Shown: positions 26,342 through 42,357 of the stretch, piece after piece
Position numbering within the stretch: the first letter of the stretch is position 1
How the letters are laid out: every line of letters begins with the position of its first letter
Translations under genes and position numbers: made by a program
The notes under the pieces: generated by a model
What the model saw: the letters and a program-made list of their open reading frames with translations, nothing else
What the model was told of the DNA's origin: nothing
Databases searched by the model: none
From: Nocardia anocheti
Lineage (GTDB): Bacteria > Actinomycetota > Actinomycetes > Mycobacteriales > Mycobacteriaceae
DNA length: 64,000 nucleotides
NCBI RefSeq assembly: GCF_029675105.1
Contig: NZ_JAQQFV010000003.1
Coordinates: 679,757-743,756 of the forward strand
Reading direction: 5' to 3'

Positions 26342-27441
26342 TGGGAATCCCGTTGTCGAAGAACATGATTCACCCGGCCGCGCCCGCCCCGGCCGCTCGG
26401 CGCACATTCGGTGAGCGGATGCGCGGCATTCCGCTGCGGATCGCCGTCCCCGTCCTGATCGCGGTGCTGCTCGTGACGATCTGCGTGGCGGTGTCGATCG
26501 GGTCGGTCGGTGTTCCGCTCGGCACGGTGGTCTCGGTGATCGGCGAGCATCTCGCGGGGACGGAGTCCTCGGCGAGCGTGGTCAGCGACCGGATCGTGTG
26601 GCATCTGCGGTTGCCGCGGGTGCTGCTGGCCGCGGTCGTCGGTGGCGGGCTCGCCGCGGTCGGGGTGACCCTGCAGGCGACGGTGCGCAATCCCCTCGCC
26701 GACCCGTACGTGCTGGGGGTCTCGGCGGGCGCCGGACTGCTGGCCTCGGTGGCGATCACGCTCGGATCGGCGGCGGTGGCGGGATTGTCGACCTCGGGCG
26801 CCGCCTTCGCCGGGGCGCTGGCGGCGACCGTCGCGGTGCTCGCGATCTCGCATCGGGGCGGTCGGCTGGTCCCCGGGCGACTGGTCCTGGCCGGGGTGAC
26901 GCTGTCGTATCTGTTCAGTGGTGTCACCAGTTTCGTGATCTTCCGCAGCAGCAACGACGACGCGGCGCAGTCGGTGCTGTTCTGGCTGCTCGGCTCGCTC
27001 TCCCAGTCGTCGTGGTCGACGCTGGCGCTCCCGGCCACCGTCGTGCTGGTGACCTGTGCCTGCCTGCTGACCCAGGCGCGGACCCTGAACGCGCTGGCCG
27101 CCGGTGACGACGCGGCGCTGTCGCTCGGCGTCGCGGTGCACCGGGCGCGCAACGGGCTGCTGGTCGTGGCCTCGCTGCTGACCGGGGTGCTCGTCGCGGT
27201 GTCCGGCGGGATCGGCTTCGTCGGGCTGATCGTGCCGCATGTGGCGCGGCTGGTCGTCGGGCCGGATCATCGGCGGCTGCTGCCGATCGCCGTGCTCGTC
27301 GGCGCGATCTATCTGGTGGTCGTGGACCTGCTGTGCCGGGTGGCGGTGCGGCCCGAGGAGCTGCCGATCGGCATCATCACCGCGGTCCTGGGCGCACCGG
27401 TGTTCCTGTGGCTGCTGCGTCGTTCGGAGACCATGTCATGA
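26341..27441 (+). CDS. FecCD-type iron-siderophore permease
   Basis: 366 aa with nine to ten membrane spans. FecCD signatures are RLPRVLLAAVVGGGLAAVGV, TVRNPLADPYVLGVSAGAG, FWLLGSLSQSSW and SGGIGFVGLIVPHVARL. GTG 26341 shares one base with the binding-protein stop (TAGTG), and the stop overlaps the ATPase start (ATGA). There is a single permease gene, so the channel is probably a homodimer. The N-terminal 30 residues before the first span are longer than usual. Confidence 0.92.
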   Translation: MGIPLSKNMIHPAAPAPAARRTFGERMRGIPLRIAVPVLIAVLLVTICVAVSIGSVGVPLGTVVSVIGEHLAGTESSASVVSDRIVWHLRLPRVLLAAVVGGGLAAVGVTLQATVRNPLADPYVLGVSAGAGLLASVAITLGSAAVAGLSTSGAAFAGALAATVAVLAISHRGGRLVPGRLVLAGVTLSYLFSGVTSFVIFRSSNDDAAQSVLFWLLGSLSQSSWSTLALPATVVLVTCACLLTQARTLNALAAGDDAALSLGVAVHRARNGLLVVASLLTGVLVAVSGGIGFVGLIVPHVARLVVGPDHRRLLPIAVLVGAIYLVVVDLLCRVAVRPEELPIGIITAVLGAPVFLWLLRRSETMS

Positions 27442-28250
27442 AGCTGTCGCTGGCCGGGGTGAGCATCCGCATCGGCACCACCTCGATCGCCGAAGACTGT
27501 CATCTGTCCGTCGCGGACGGGGAGCGGGTCGGGCTGATCGGCCCCAACGGCAGCGGAAAGACCTCCCTGCTGCGCACCGTCTACCGCGCGCTGGACCCGG
27601 TGGCGGGCACGGTGGCTCTCGACGGCGAGGAGGTCCGCGCGCTCGGGCAACGGCAGATCGCCCGGCGCGCGGCGCTCGTCGCCCAGCACAGCGCACCCGA
27701 CTTCGATTTCACCGTCGAGGAGATCGTGGCCATGGGCCGGGGCCCCTGGTTGGGGACCTTCGCCTCCCCCGGCGCCCGCGACGAGTCGATCATCGCCGCC
27801 GCGCTCACGCGCGTGCGGCTCGGCGACTACCGCGAACGGCGGTTCTCCACACTGTCCGGCGGTGAGCGCCAGCGCGTTCTGGTGGCGCGCGCGCTCGCCC
27901 AGGAGAGCCCGCTGCTACTGCTCGACGAACCGACCAACCACCTCGACATCCACGCCGCGCTCGAACTGCTCGAACTCGTGCGCGGGCTCGGCCGCGCGAC
28001 GCTGTGCGTGCTGCACGATCTCAATCTCGCCGCCACCTACTGCGATCGGCTCTACGTCCTGCGGCACGGCCGCATCGTGGCGCAGGGCGCACCCGCCGAG
28101 GTCCTCACCCCCGACCTGGTCCGCACCGTCTTCGGCGTCGAGTGCACCCACCTCACTCATCCCGTGACCGGCGGTCTGCTGCTCGCCTTCACGCCCGCGG
28201 CGGTGCCACGGGACCGAGACACGCGTGTGGAAGAACACCGCGTGGTGTGA
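27438..28250 (+). CDS. Iron-siderophore ABC importer ATPase (FepC type)
   Basis: 270 aa. Walker A is GPNGSGKTS, signature LSGGERQR, Walker B LLLLDEPTNHLD, and switch histidine in VLHDLNLA. The D-loop and the C-terminal tail are normal for FepC. It is translationally coupled to the permease. It drives uptake of the chelate captured by the binding lipoprotein. The operon ends here; about 80 bases separate it from the MFS gene, which has its own dyad. Confidence 0.93.
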   Translation: MKLSLAGVSIRIGTTSIAEDCHLSVADGERVGLIGPNGSGKTSLLRTVYRALDPVAGTVALDGEEVRALGQRQIARRAALVAQHSAPDFDFTVEEIVAMGRGPWLGTFASPGARDESIIAAALTRVRLGDYRERRFSTLSGGERQRVLVARALAQESPLLLLDEPTNHLDIHAALELLELVRGLGRATLCVLHDLNLAATYCDRLYVLRHGRIVAQGAPAEVLTPDLVRTVFGVECTHLTHPVTGGLLLAFTPAAVPRDRDTRVEEHRVV

Positions 28251-28290
28251 CATCGCCAGGGCTGGAAGCGGATTCGGTCCCGTACTACGA

Positions 28291-28307
28291 TGAATGAATC
28301 TCATTCA
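28291..28307. promoter_or_regulatory. 17-bp palindrome, copy 3 (MFS promoter), perfect arms
   Basis: TGAATGA-ATC-TCATTCA has two perfect 7-base arms. It lies 24-40 bases before the GTG of the MFS gene, where it could overlap the promoter. The degenerate copies upstream of TetR and of the iron importer share this sequence, so it is the best operator candidate for the TetR protein. Confidence 0.6.
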
Positions 28308-28331
28308 GTTACTACCCAGGAGCTGTGAGCT

Positions 28332-29789
28332 GTGTCTTCGCCTTCCCCCGACCACCCGACCGTCCCGCGCTCGCCGGATCTCGCGGCGGCTTTCCTCGGT
28401 TTGACCCTCGGCGCGTTTCTCGTTCTGCTCAATCTCGGCATCGTGCCGATCGCCCTGCCGACGATCGGCGAGGACCTGCACGCCTCCACGACCGGCCGAC
28501 AGTGGGTCCTGGACTCCTACAACCTGATGCTGTCGGCCTTCGTGCTCAGCGCGGGCAATCTCGGTGACCGGTTCGGCCGCAAACGCCTCTACCTGCTCGG
28601 ACTGGTGCTGTTCATCCTCGCCTCGGCCGCGAGTGCCGCGGCGCCGACGCTCGGGGTGCTCATCGGCGCGCAGGCGGTCCTCGGGGTCGCGGCCGCGCTG
28701 CTGATCACCGGATCGCTGTCGCTGATCACCCAGCTCTATCCGGACCCGGCCGCGCGGGCCCGCATGCTCGGGCTCAACGGCGCCATCGGCGGTTCCGGCA
28801 TCTCCCTCGGGCCACTGCTCGGCGGTGTGCTGGTCACCGCGCTGGACTGGCGGGCGATCTTCGCGGTCAATGTCGTCGTGGGTGTGCTGGCCCTGTGGCT
28901 GGTCGTGCGGACGGTGCCGGAGAGCTCCGATCCCGAGCACGCCGCCCTCGACGGCGCGGGTCAGCTGCTCGGACTGATCACCCTGGCCGGACTCACCTAT
29001 GCGCTGATCACCAGCAGCATGCACGGCTGGGGGTCGGCAGCGACGCTCGTTCCCCTGGTGGCGGCGCTCGCCGCGGCGGGTGGCTTCCTGCTCGTGGAGA
29101 GCCGCGTCGCGCGACCGATGCTGCCGCTGAGCGTGTTCCGCGCGCCCGGCTTCGGCCGGGCCAACCTGGCCTCGTTCGTGCTCGGCTTCGGCACCAGCGC
29201 CGTGTTCGTGCTGCTCGCGCTGTATCTCCAGGACGCCCAGGGGTTCTCGCCGCTGTCGACCGGTGTGATCCTGTTGCCGCTGGCCGCCGCGATCAACCTG
29301 ACCGCGCCGTTCGCCGGGCGGCTCAGCGGGTCCCGTGGTCCGCTGCGCGTGATGATCGTCGGCTACACCGTCTCCGGGGTGGGTCTGCTCGGGCTGACCC
29401 TGCTCGACACCGGCACCCCGGTGGTGGTCTTCGTGGTGCTCACGATCGTGCTCGGACTCGGCATGGGCAGTTCGATCGCGCCGACCCAGATCGCGGGCAT
29501 CATGTCGTTGCCGCGCGCGCGATCCGGGCTGGCCTCCGGCTGCATTCTCACCACGCGCCAGAGCGGCACCACCATGGGTATCGCGGTGCTCGGCCTGCTC
29601 ATCGCGCACCACGCGGGTCCCGATCCGGCCGCGAGCGGCTACGCGGGTGGCTTCGTCGACGGGTTCCGGATCGCCTGCGCCGTCGCGGGAGTGGCGACCC
29701 TCGTGGTAGCCGCGGCCCTGCTGTTCGCGCAGGTCACGATGCGGCGCGACGGGTCCACGGCGGAGCCCGTCGCCGTCCGGGGCGGGTAG
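28332..29789 (+). CDS. DHA2-family MFS exporter
   Basis: 485 aa, 14 spans. Motif A is AGNLGDRFGRKRLYLLG. The motif-C region is GSGISLGPLLGGVLVTALDWRAIF. The GTG start has CAGGAG about 10 bases upstream. It is similar in layout to multidrug and siderophore exporters. The gene lies between the iron importer and the biosynthetic cluster and carries the 17-bp palindrome. It is therefore a good candidate for exporting the bipyridine product, with TetR sensing that product. Ends at a bidirectional terminator shared with the thioesterase gene. Confidence 0.88.
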   Translation: MSSPSPDHPTVPRSPDLAAAFLGLTLGAFLVLLNLGIVPIALPTIGEDLHASTTGRQWVLDSYNLMLSAFVLSAGNLGDRFGRKRLYLLGLVLFILASAASAAAPTLGVLIGAQAVLGVAAALLITGSLSLITQLYPDPAARARMLGLNGAIGGSGISLGPLLGGVLVTALDWRAIFAVNVVVGVLALWLVVRTVPESSDPEHAALDGAGQLLGLITLAGLTYALITSSMHGWGSAATLVPLVAALAAAGGFLLVESRVARPMLPLSVFRAPGFGRANLASFVLGFGTSAVFVLLALYLQDAQGFSPLSTGVILLPLAAAINLTAPFAGRLSGSRGPLRVMIVGYTVSGVGLLGLTLLDTGTPVVVFVVLTIVLGLGMGSSIAPTQIAGIMSLPRARSGLASGCILTTRQSGTTMGIAVLGLLIAHHAGPDPAASGYAGGFVDGFRIACAVAGVATLVVAAALLFAQVTMRRDGSTAEPVAVRGG

Positions 29790-29796
29790 GCGCCGG

Positions 29797-29821
29797 GGGC
29801 GGGTGCCGTGGGCGCCCGCCC
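29797..29821. terminator. Bidirectional hairpin between MFS and thioesterase genes
   Basis: GGGCGGGTGCC and GGCGCCCGCCC pair over 11 bases with one G-T pair and a 3-base loop. It separates the convergent MFS and biosynthetic transcripts and marks the likely left edge of the cluster. Confidence 0.6.
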
Positions 29822-30540
29822 TAGCCGGGCCTGCCCTCGGCGCGCGTGGACAGTCGGTCGGCGACCGTGGTGGCCACGGCTTCCCAGTCGTCGTCGACGA
29901 AGAAGTGGTCGCCGGGGAAGCTCACCGAGTCGAAGGGGCCGGTGGTGTGCTCGCGCCAGGCCGCGAGCTCCCAGGGGAGCGCGTCGGTGTCCCGCGCGCC
30001 GGACAGGGCGGTGATCGGCGTCGTCAGCGGTGGCGCCGCGGTGAACTCGTAGGTTTCCGACACGGTGAAATCGGCGCGCAGCGCGGGCAGCAGCAGCGCG
30101 CGGAAGGCCGGGTCGGTGAGCGCGCGCAGGGTTCGCGAGCGTTCGCTGAGCCGGTCGAGGAACTCCGCGTCGGGCAGCCCGCGCAGCGCGGCCTCGCGCA
30201 GCGGCAGATGCGGTGCGCGATGGCCCGAGACCACCAGACGCACCGGCGGCACAGCGAACTCGGTCGTGAGCATCCGCGCGCATTCGAATGCGAGCAGGGC
30301 GCCGAGGCTGTGTCCGAACAGCGCGATCGGCCGGTCGAGCAGATCGCGCACCCGGTGCCGGATGTCGGCCAGCAGACCGTCCCAGGTGTGCAGCGCGGGC
30401 TCCCCCATCCGCTCGCCGTGACCCGGCAGCTGCATGGGCCGCACCTCGATCTCGTCCCCCAGCGGCCGCCGCCATCGCACGAAACTCTGGGCGTTGCCAC
30501 CGGCGTAGGGAAAACACAGCAGCCGGATCCGGGCGCTCAT
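29821..30540 (-). CDS. Type II thioesterase of the PKS-NRPS
   Basis: 239 aa. Typical editing thioesterase: N-terminal LLCFPYAGGNAQSFVRWRR, nucleophile elbow LFGHSLGALLAFE (Ser), acid likely in LSGARDTDALP and base His in FPGDHFFVDDDW. It removes stalled or mis-primed acyl groups from carrier domains. No integrated thioesterase exists on either megasynthase here, so this enzyme might also help release product. ATG overlaps the upstream dehydrogenase stop by 4 bases. It is the last gene of the six-gene minus-strand operon. Confidence 0.92.
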   Translation of the reverse strand: MSARIRLLCFPYAGGNAQSFVRWRRPLGDEIEVRPMQLPGHGERMGEPALHTWDGLLADIRHRVRDLLDRPIALFGHSLGALLAFECARMLTTEFAVPPVRLVVSGHRAPHLPLREAALRGLPDAEFLDRLSERSRTLRALTDPAFRALLLPALRADFTVSETYEFTAAPPLTTPITALSGARDTDALPWELAAWREHTTGPFDSVSFPGDHFFVDDDWEAVATTVADRLSTRAEGRPG

Positions 30541-31706
30541 CGGCCGGTCCCGCCGAGCAGGATCGCGGCGATATTGCGCAGCAGCAGATTGGCGGTGCCC
30601 TCATAGATCTTGCCCGCCTTGGCATCCCGGTAGAACCGAGCCACCGGATAGGCGTCGGTGAATCCGTTGCCGCCGAGGGTTTCCACCGCCACCGAGGCCG
30701 CCCGTTCCGCGACCTCGGCGGCGAGGTACTTGGTCATGGCGGCCGCACGCAATCGGTCGATCTGATCGGAGTCGCGCTCGAACAGCTCGACCGACTCGTT
30801 CAGCAGCGCCCGCGCCGCGGCCAGCTGCGCCGCGACCTCGGCCAGCGGGAACTGCACCCCCTGGTAGTCGGCGATGCGGGTGCCGAATTGCTCACGGGCA
30901 CGGCTGTAGTCGATCGCCGTGTCCAGCGCGCCACGGGCCAGCCCGATCATCTGGGCCGCGATGCCCAGGCGCCCCAGGTCCAGCGCGGCCATCGCGACGA
31001 CCTGGCCGCCACCGACCGGGCCGATGCGCCGCGCCGCGCCGACCGGCGTCGCGTCGAAGACGACGTCGGAGGTGGCGGCCGCGCGCACGCCGAGTTGTTC
31101 GACCCGGTCGTCGACGGTGACGCCCTCGGCGTCGGTGGGCACCAGGAACGCTGTCGGGCCGCTGCCCTCGACGTGGGCGAAGGTGAGCACGAGATCGGCG
31201 TTGCGGGCATTGCTGGTCCAGCGTTTACGGCCGGTGAGCACGTAGTCCGCGCCGACCCGCCGGGCCACGGTGGTCAGGGCGAACGCGTCGCTGCCCGCCT
31301 GTTCCTCCGACAGCGCGAAGGCGCCGATCCGGCCCGAGGCGAGCAGCGGAAGATACTGTCTACGTTGGTCTCCCGTGCCGTGCCGCAGGATCGTGCCCGC
31401 CACGAGGATATTGTGCACGTCGACACCGACCGCGACGCCGGGGTCGACGCGAGCCACCTCCTCGATGCCGATCAGGACCTGCCGCAGGCTCGCGCCGCGA
31501 CCGCCGTAGGCGCGCGGGATCTCCACCGCCATCAGCCCTTCGGCGAAGAGGCGGTCGCGCAGTCCCGGGTCCAGCGTGGCGGTCTTGTCCATCTCGGTGG
31601 AGAGCGGGGCGATCTCGGTGTCGGCGAAGTGTCGCACGTGTTCGCGCCACCGGTCGTCGGCGGTGCTGTCGCGCTGTTCGGACGGGTGGACCGGCGATGT
31701 CGTCAT
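30537..31706 (-). CDS. Acyl-CoA-dehydrogenase-like flavoprotein of the assembly line
   Basis: 389 aa, full acyl-CoA dehydrogenase fold. Helical N-domain, then the FAD/substrate segment IGAFALSEEQAGSD, the WTSNARNADLVLTF strand, the ARGALDTAIDYSRAREQFGT helix and the C-terminal KIYEGTANLLLRN, whose Glu is the usual catalytic base. It lies between, and is coupled to, the NRPS and thioesterase genes. In caerulomycin/collismycin pathways a trans-acting flavoprotein (CaeB1/ColB1) works on the cysteinyl intermediate during bipyridine ring closure; this gene holds the corresponding place. I cannot confirm orthology by alignment. Confidence 0.85.
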   Translation of the reverse strand: MTTSPVHPSEQRDSTADDRWREHVRHFADTEIAPLSTEMDKTATLDPGLRDRLFAEGLMAVEIPRAYGGRGASLRQVLIGIEEVARVDPGVAVGVDVHNILVAGTILRHGTGDQRRQYLPLLASGRIGAFALSEEQAGSDAFALTTVARRVGADYVLTGRKRWTSNARNADLVLTFAHVEGSGPTAFLVPTDAEGVTVDDRVEQLGVRAAATSDVVFDATPVGAARRIGPVGGGQVVAMAALDLGRLGIAAQMIGLARGALDTAIDYSRAREQFGTRIADYQGVQFPLAEVAAQLAAARALLNESVELFERDSDQIDRLRAAAMTKYLAAEVAERAASVAVETLGGNGFTDAYPVARFYRDAKAGKIYEGTANLLLRNIAAILLGGTGR

Positions 31707-34700
31707 CGGTTCTCCCGCACGAGGATCGGGCGCGCGGCGTCCACCACGCGGGCCAGATCCGCCACCGTACTGGCGGCCATGAGTTCGCTCAGGTCCGGTT
31801 CGAGCGCGTATTCGCCGCGCAATCGGCCGACCAGCCGCATGGCGGCCAGTGAGTGCAGGCCCAGTTCGCGCACGATGTCGCCCGCGCCGACCCTGGGCAG
31901 GTCGAGCACCTCGGCCAGCAATCGGGCCACCAGGTGTTCGGATTCGGTACGCGCGGCGGTGAACTCACCGACCGTGACCGCGTCGGCGACCGGGAACGCC
32001 GACAGGTCCACCTTGCCGCCGACCGTGGTGGGAATCCGGTCGATCCAGTACACGGCGGCGGGCACCATGTGCTCGGGCAGCCGGTCGCGCAGGAAACCCG
32101 CGAGGTGTTCGGCGAGGCGGGGTTCGGTGGTCGGAAACGGTCGCTCGGGTACCGCGTAGCCGAGCAACCGGTCGGCGCGGGGGCCACCGGGCGCGATGAT
32201 CGCCGCCGAGCGCACGCCCGGCGCCGACCGCAGGACGGCTTCGATCTCGCCGAGTTCCACCCGGAATCCGCGCAGTTTGACCTGGGAGTCGGCCCGGCCG
32301 AGGAAGCGGATCTCGCCGTCGACCGAACAGGTGGCCAGATCGCCGGTGCGGTACAGCGGCTGACCGTCCGGGTCGAGGCCGAACCGCCGCGCGGTGAGTT
32401 CGCCGCGCGCGTGGTACCCACCGGCGACCGCCGGGCCCGCCACACACAGCTGACCCGTCGCGCCCGCCGGAACCGGCCGGTCGTTCTCGCCGAGCAGGAC
32501 CACCCGCTGGTCGGGCAGCGCGCGGCCGATCGGAATCGGCGCGTCGGTGCGCAGATCGTGCTCGCGGATCAGGTGGTAGGTCGACACCACGGTGGCTTCG
32601 GTGACCCCGTAGAGGTTGTAGAGCTCGATGCCCCGGCGGTGGAACTCGGCGAAGCGGGGGCGCACCAGCGCCGGGTCGAGCCGATCGCCGCCGAGGAACA
32701 CCTTGCGCAGCGCACCGTCGAGCGTCAGTTCCGGCGCCACGTGCTCGAACAGGGCAGGTGTCGCGCTGAGTACCGTCACGCCCTGTTCGGCGACGGTGCG
32801 GGCGAGGGCGCGCGGGTCGCGGGTGGTCGCGCTCGTCACCACGATCAGCCTGCCGCCGTTGCCGAGCGCGCCCCAGATCTCCCACACCGAGTAGTCGAAG
32901 GCGACCGAGTGCGCGCAGGTCCACACGTCCTCGGCGGCGAAGCCGAACACCTGACGCCCCGCGGCCAGCAGGCACTGGACGTGGCGGTGGCTGATCGGTA
33001 CGCCTTTGGGTCTGCCGGTGGAGCCGGAGGTGTAGAGCAGGTAGGCGGGCGCCTCGGGATCGGCGGCGCGCGGCGCGGCGGGATCGGCCTGGTAGCGGGC
33101 GATCTCGGTGCGGGTGAGCAGCGGGGTGTCACCGTCGGGTACGAGCGCGGAGGCGGTGTCGTCGTCGACGATGACCGCCTCGGCGCCGCAGTCGGCCAGG
33201 GTGTCGGCCAGTCGGGCGGGCGGATGGTTCGGGTCCAGTGGCACGTAGGCCGCGCCGACCTCGAGCACCCCGATCATGGCCGCGACGAGGTCGGTCGAGC
33301 GCGGCAGGCACAGTCCGATCCGAGTCGCGCCGGGACAACGGTCGCGCAGGGCGGCCGCGACTCGGCCGGACCGTTCGACCAGCGCGCCGTAGGTGAGCGT
33401 GTGCTCGCCGCAGACCACGGCGATCGCGTCCGGATCGGTGCGGGCGTGGCGACGCAGCGTCTCGTGCAGGCATTCGGTGTCCGGCTCGGCGAAGGTCGTG
33501 GCGGCGTGGGCGGGGATGCCGTCGAAGGTCAGCTCGTCCAGTGTCGCCGCCGGGCGGGTGACGATCTGTTCCAGGACCGACACGACCTCGTCGGCGAAGC
33601 GCGCGGCGATGTCGTCACCGACGCTGCGGCGGTCGTAGAGCACCCGCAGCGGCATCTGTTCGCCGGGCATGATGACCATGGTGATCGGGAAGTGGGGCCT
33701 GCCGTCATAGCTCAGCTCGACCATCTCGGCCCCGAGCTCGGACAGGTCGAAATCGGGCATCGGCACGTTCTCGTAGGAGACGCTGCTCTGCAACAGGGGC
33801 AGCGCGGCGGCGGTGCCGACGAGGCCCTGCAGATCGGGGAGTGCCACCGCGGTGTGGGTGCTCGCCTCCTGGACGTGTCGACCGAAATCGCGCAACCAGG
33901 ACCGCACCAGCATCGTCGGTTCGAGGGTGCGGCGCACCGGGACGGTGGCGATCATCGGCCCGAGGATCTCGGTGGACCCGTGCAGGTCCGGTGGCCGGTG
34001 CGCCATGGTGATGCCGCAGGCGAGGTCGGCGCGCCCGAGGAATCGTCCGAGCACCAGGAACCAGGCGCCCTGGGCGAGGGTCGCGAGGGTGAGTTGTTCG
34101 GCGCGTGCCACCGTGGACAGCCGCGGTGCCAGCTCACCGAGGACGCGTTCGAAGTAGCCGTGGGTCCGCGCCCCCGCCTCCTCCCCCAGCCCGCCCAGAT
34201 ACAGGTGCTCGACCGGCTGATACCCGGCCAGCTCGGCCTGCCAGAACTCCCGATCCGGGCCGGTGTCGCGCTCGCGCCACCAGCCGAGGTAGTCGCGATA
34301 GGGCCTGCCGGGCAACGGATCCGGCTGTTCGCCCCGGCACAGCTGCCGGTAGTGGGTGAGGAAGTCCTCGATGGCGAGGGTGAACGACCAACCGTCCATG
34401 AGCAGGTGGGAGAAGCGCCAGGAGAAGGTCCAGCGCTCGTCCACGCGCCGGATCAGCGTATTGCGCATCAGCGGCGCCGCCGCGAGATCGAAGCCGACCG
34501 CGCGTTCCTCGTCGAGCTGGGTCGCCAGGCGGGTCCGCTGGGTCGCCTCGTCGAGGTCCCGCCAGTCCAGGACCTCGGTCGGCAGGTCGACGGCACCGTG
34601 GACGACCTGCAGCACGGTGCCGTCGCGGCGCCAGTGGAAAGAGCTGCGCAGCAGGGGATGCCGGTCCACGACCAGCTGCCAGGCCCGCTCGAAGTGGCCG

Positions 34701-34864
34701 GGGTGGATCGTTCCGGTGAACTCCAGCCGCAGTTGTTCGATGTAGATGCCGAGTCCGGGCTGGGCGAGTTGCTCGTAGAGCAGGCCCTGCTGGATCGGGG
34801 ACAGTTCGTAGATGTCCGCGATGTCGCGGACGGGTCGTCTGGTCGCGTCGTTGTCGTTCGTCAC
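31703..34864 (-). CDS. NRPS, C-A-PCP (adds an auxiliary amino acid, possibly leucine)
   Basis: 1053 aa. Condensation domain about 13-440 with SHLLMDG at 152-158 (first His of HHxxxDG replaced by Ser, catalytic second His kept). Adenylation domain about 465-955 with LLYTSGSTGRPKG and NLYGVTEA. Carrier domain about 975-1045 with Ser1005 in LGLHSL. The specificity residues I extract are D657 Y658 W661 S700 F723 G725 L751 V759 V760 K951. This shares six of ten with the Leu code DAWFLGNVVK but is not a standard match. There is no thioesterase domain. GTG 34864 is chosen 23 bases after the previous stop. In the proposed pathway its residue is later removed by the amidohydrolase. Confidence 0.92.
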   Translation of the reverse strand: MTNDNDATRRPVRDIADIYELSPIQQGLLYEQLAQPGLGIYIEQLRLEFTGTIHPGHFERAWQLVVDRHPLLRSSFHWRRDGTVLQVVHGAVDLPTEVLDWRDLDEATQRTRLATQLDEERAVGFDLAAAPLMRNTLIRRVDERWTFSWRFSHLLMDGWSFTLAIEDFLTHYRQLCRGEQPDPLPGRPYRDYLGWWRERDTGPDREFWQAELAGYQPVEHLYLGGLGEEAGARTHGYFERVLGELAPRLSTVARAEQLTLATLAQGAWFLVLGRFLGRADLACGITMAHRPPDLHGSTEILGPMIATVPVRRTLEPTMLVRSWLRDFGRHVQEASTHTAVALPDLQGLVGTAAALPLLQSSVSYENVPMPDFDLSELGAEMVELSYDGRPHFPITMVIMPGEQMPLRVLYDRRSVGDDIAARFADEVVSVLEQIVTRPAATLDELTFDGIPAHAATTFAEPDTECLHETLRRHARTDPDAIAVVCGEHTLTYGALVERSGRVAAALRDRCPGATRIGLCLPRSTDLVAAMIGVLEVGAAYVPLDPNHPPARLADTLADCGAEAVIVDDDTASALVPDGDTPLLTRTEIARYQADPAAPRAADPEAPAYLLYTSGSTGRPKGVPISHRHVQCLLAAGRQVFGFAAEDVWTCAHSVAFDYSVWEIWGALGNGGRLIVVTSATTRDPRALARTVAEQGVTVLSATPALFEHVAPELTLDGALRKVFLGGDRLDPALVRPRFAEFHRRGIELYNLYGVTEATVVSTYHLIREHDLRTDAPIPIGRALPDQRVVLLGENDRPVPAGATGQLCVAGPAVAGGYHARGELTARRFGLDPDGQPLYRTGDLATCSVDGEIRFLGRADSQVKLRGFRVELGEIEAVLRSAPGVRSAAIIAPGGPRADRLLGYAVPERPFPTTEPRLAEHLAGFLRDRLPEHMVPAAVYWIDRIPTTVGGKVDLSAFPVADAVTVGEFTAARTESEHLVARLLAEVLDLPRVGAGDIVRELGLHSLAAMRLVGRLRGEYALEPDLSELMAASTVADLARVVDAARPILVRENR

Positions 34865-34887
34865 AGCCGGTTCCGCCTTCGTGCCAG

Positions 34888-42327
<7,440 letters not shown>

Positions 42328-42357
42328 CGTGAATCTCCTCGGTTGCGCTCGGGGTGT

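Noticed and set aside
30537..31706. Two-component N-monooxygenase (CrmH role) instead of dehydrogenase
   Set aside because: The intact KIYEGT catalytic Glu motif and the SEEQAGSD segment are those of acyl-CoA dehydrogenases; the oxime-forming role fits other flavoproteins better.
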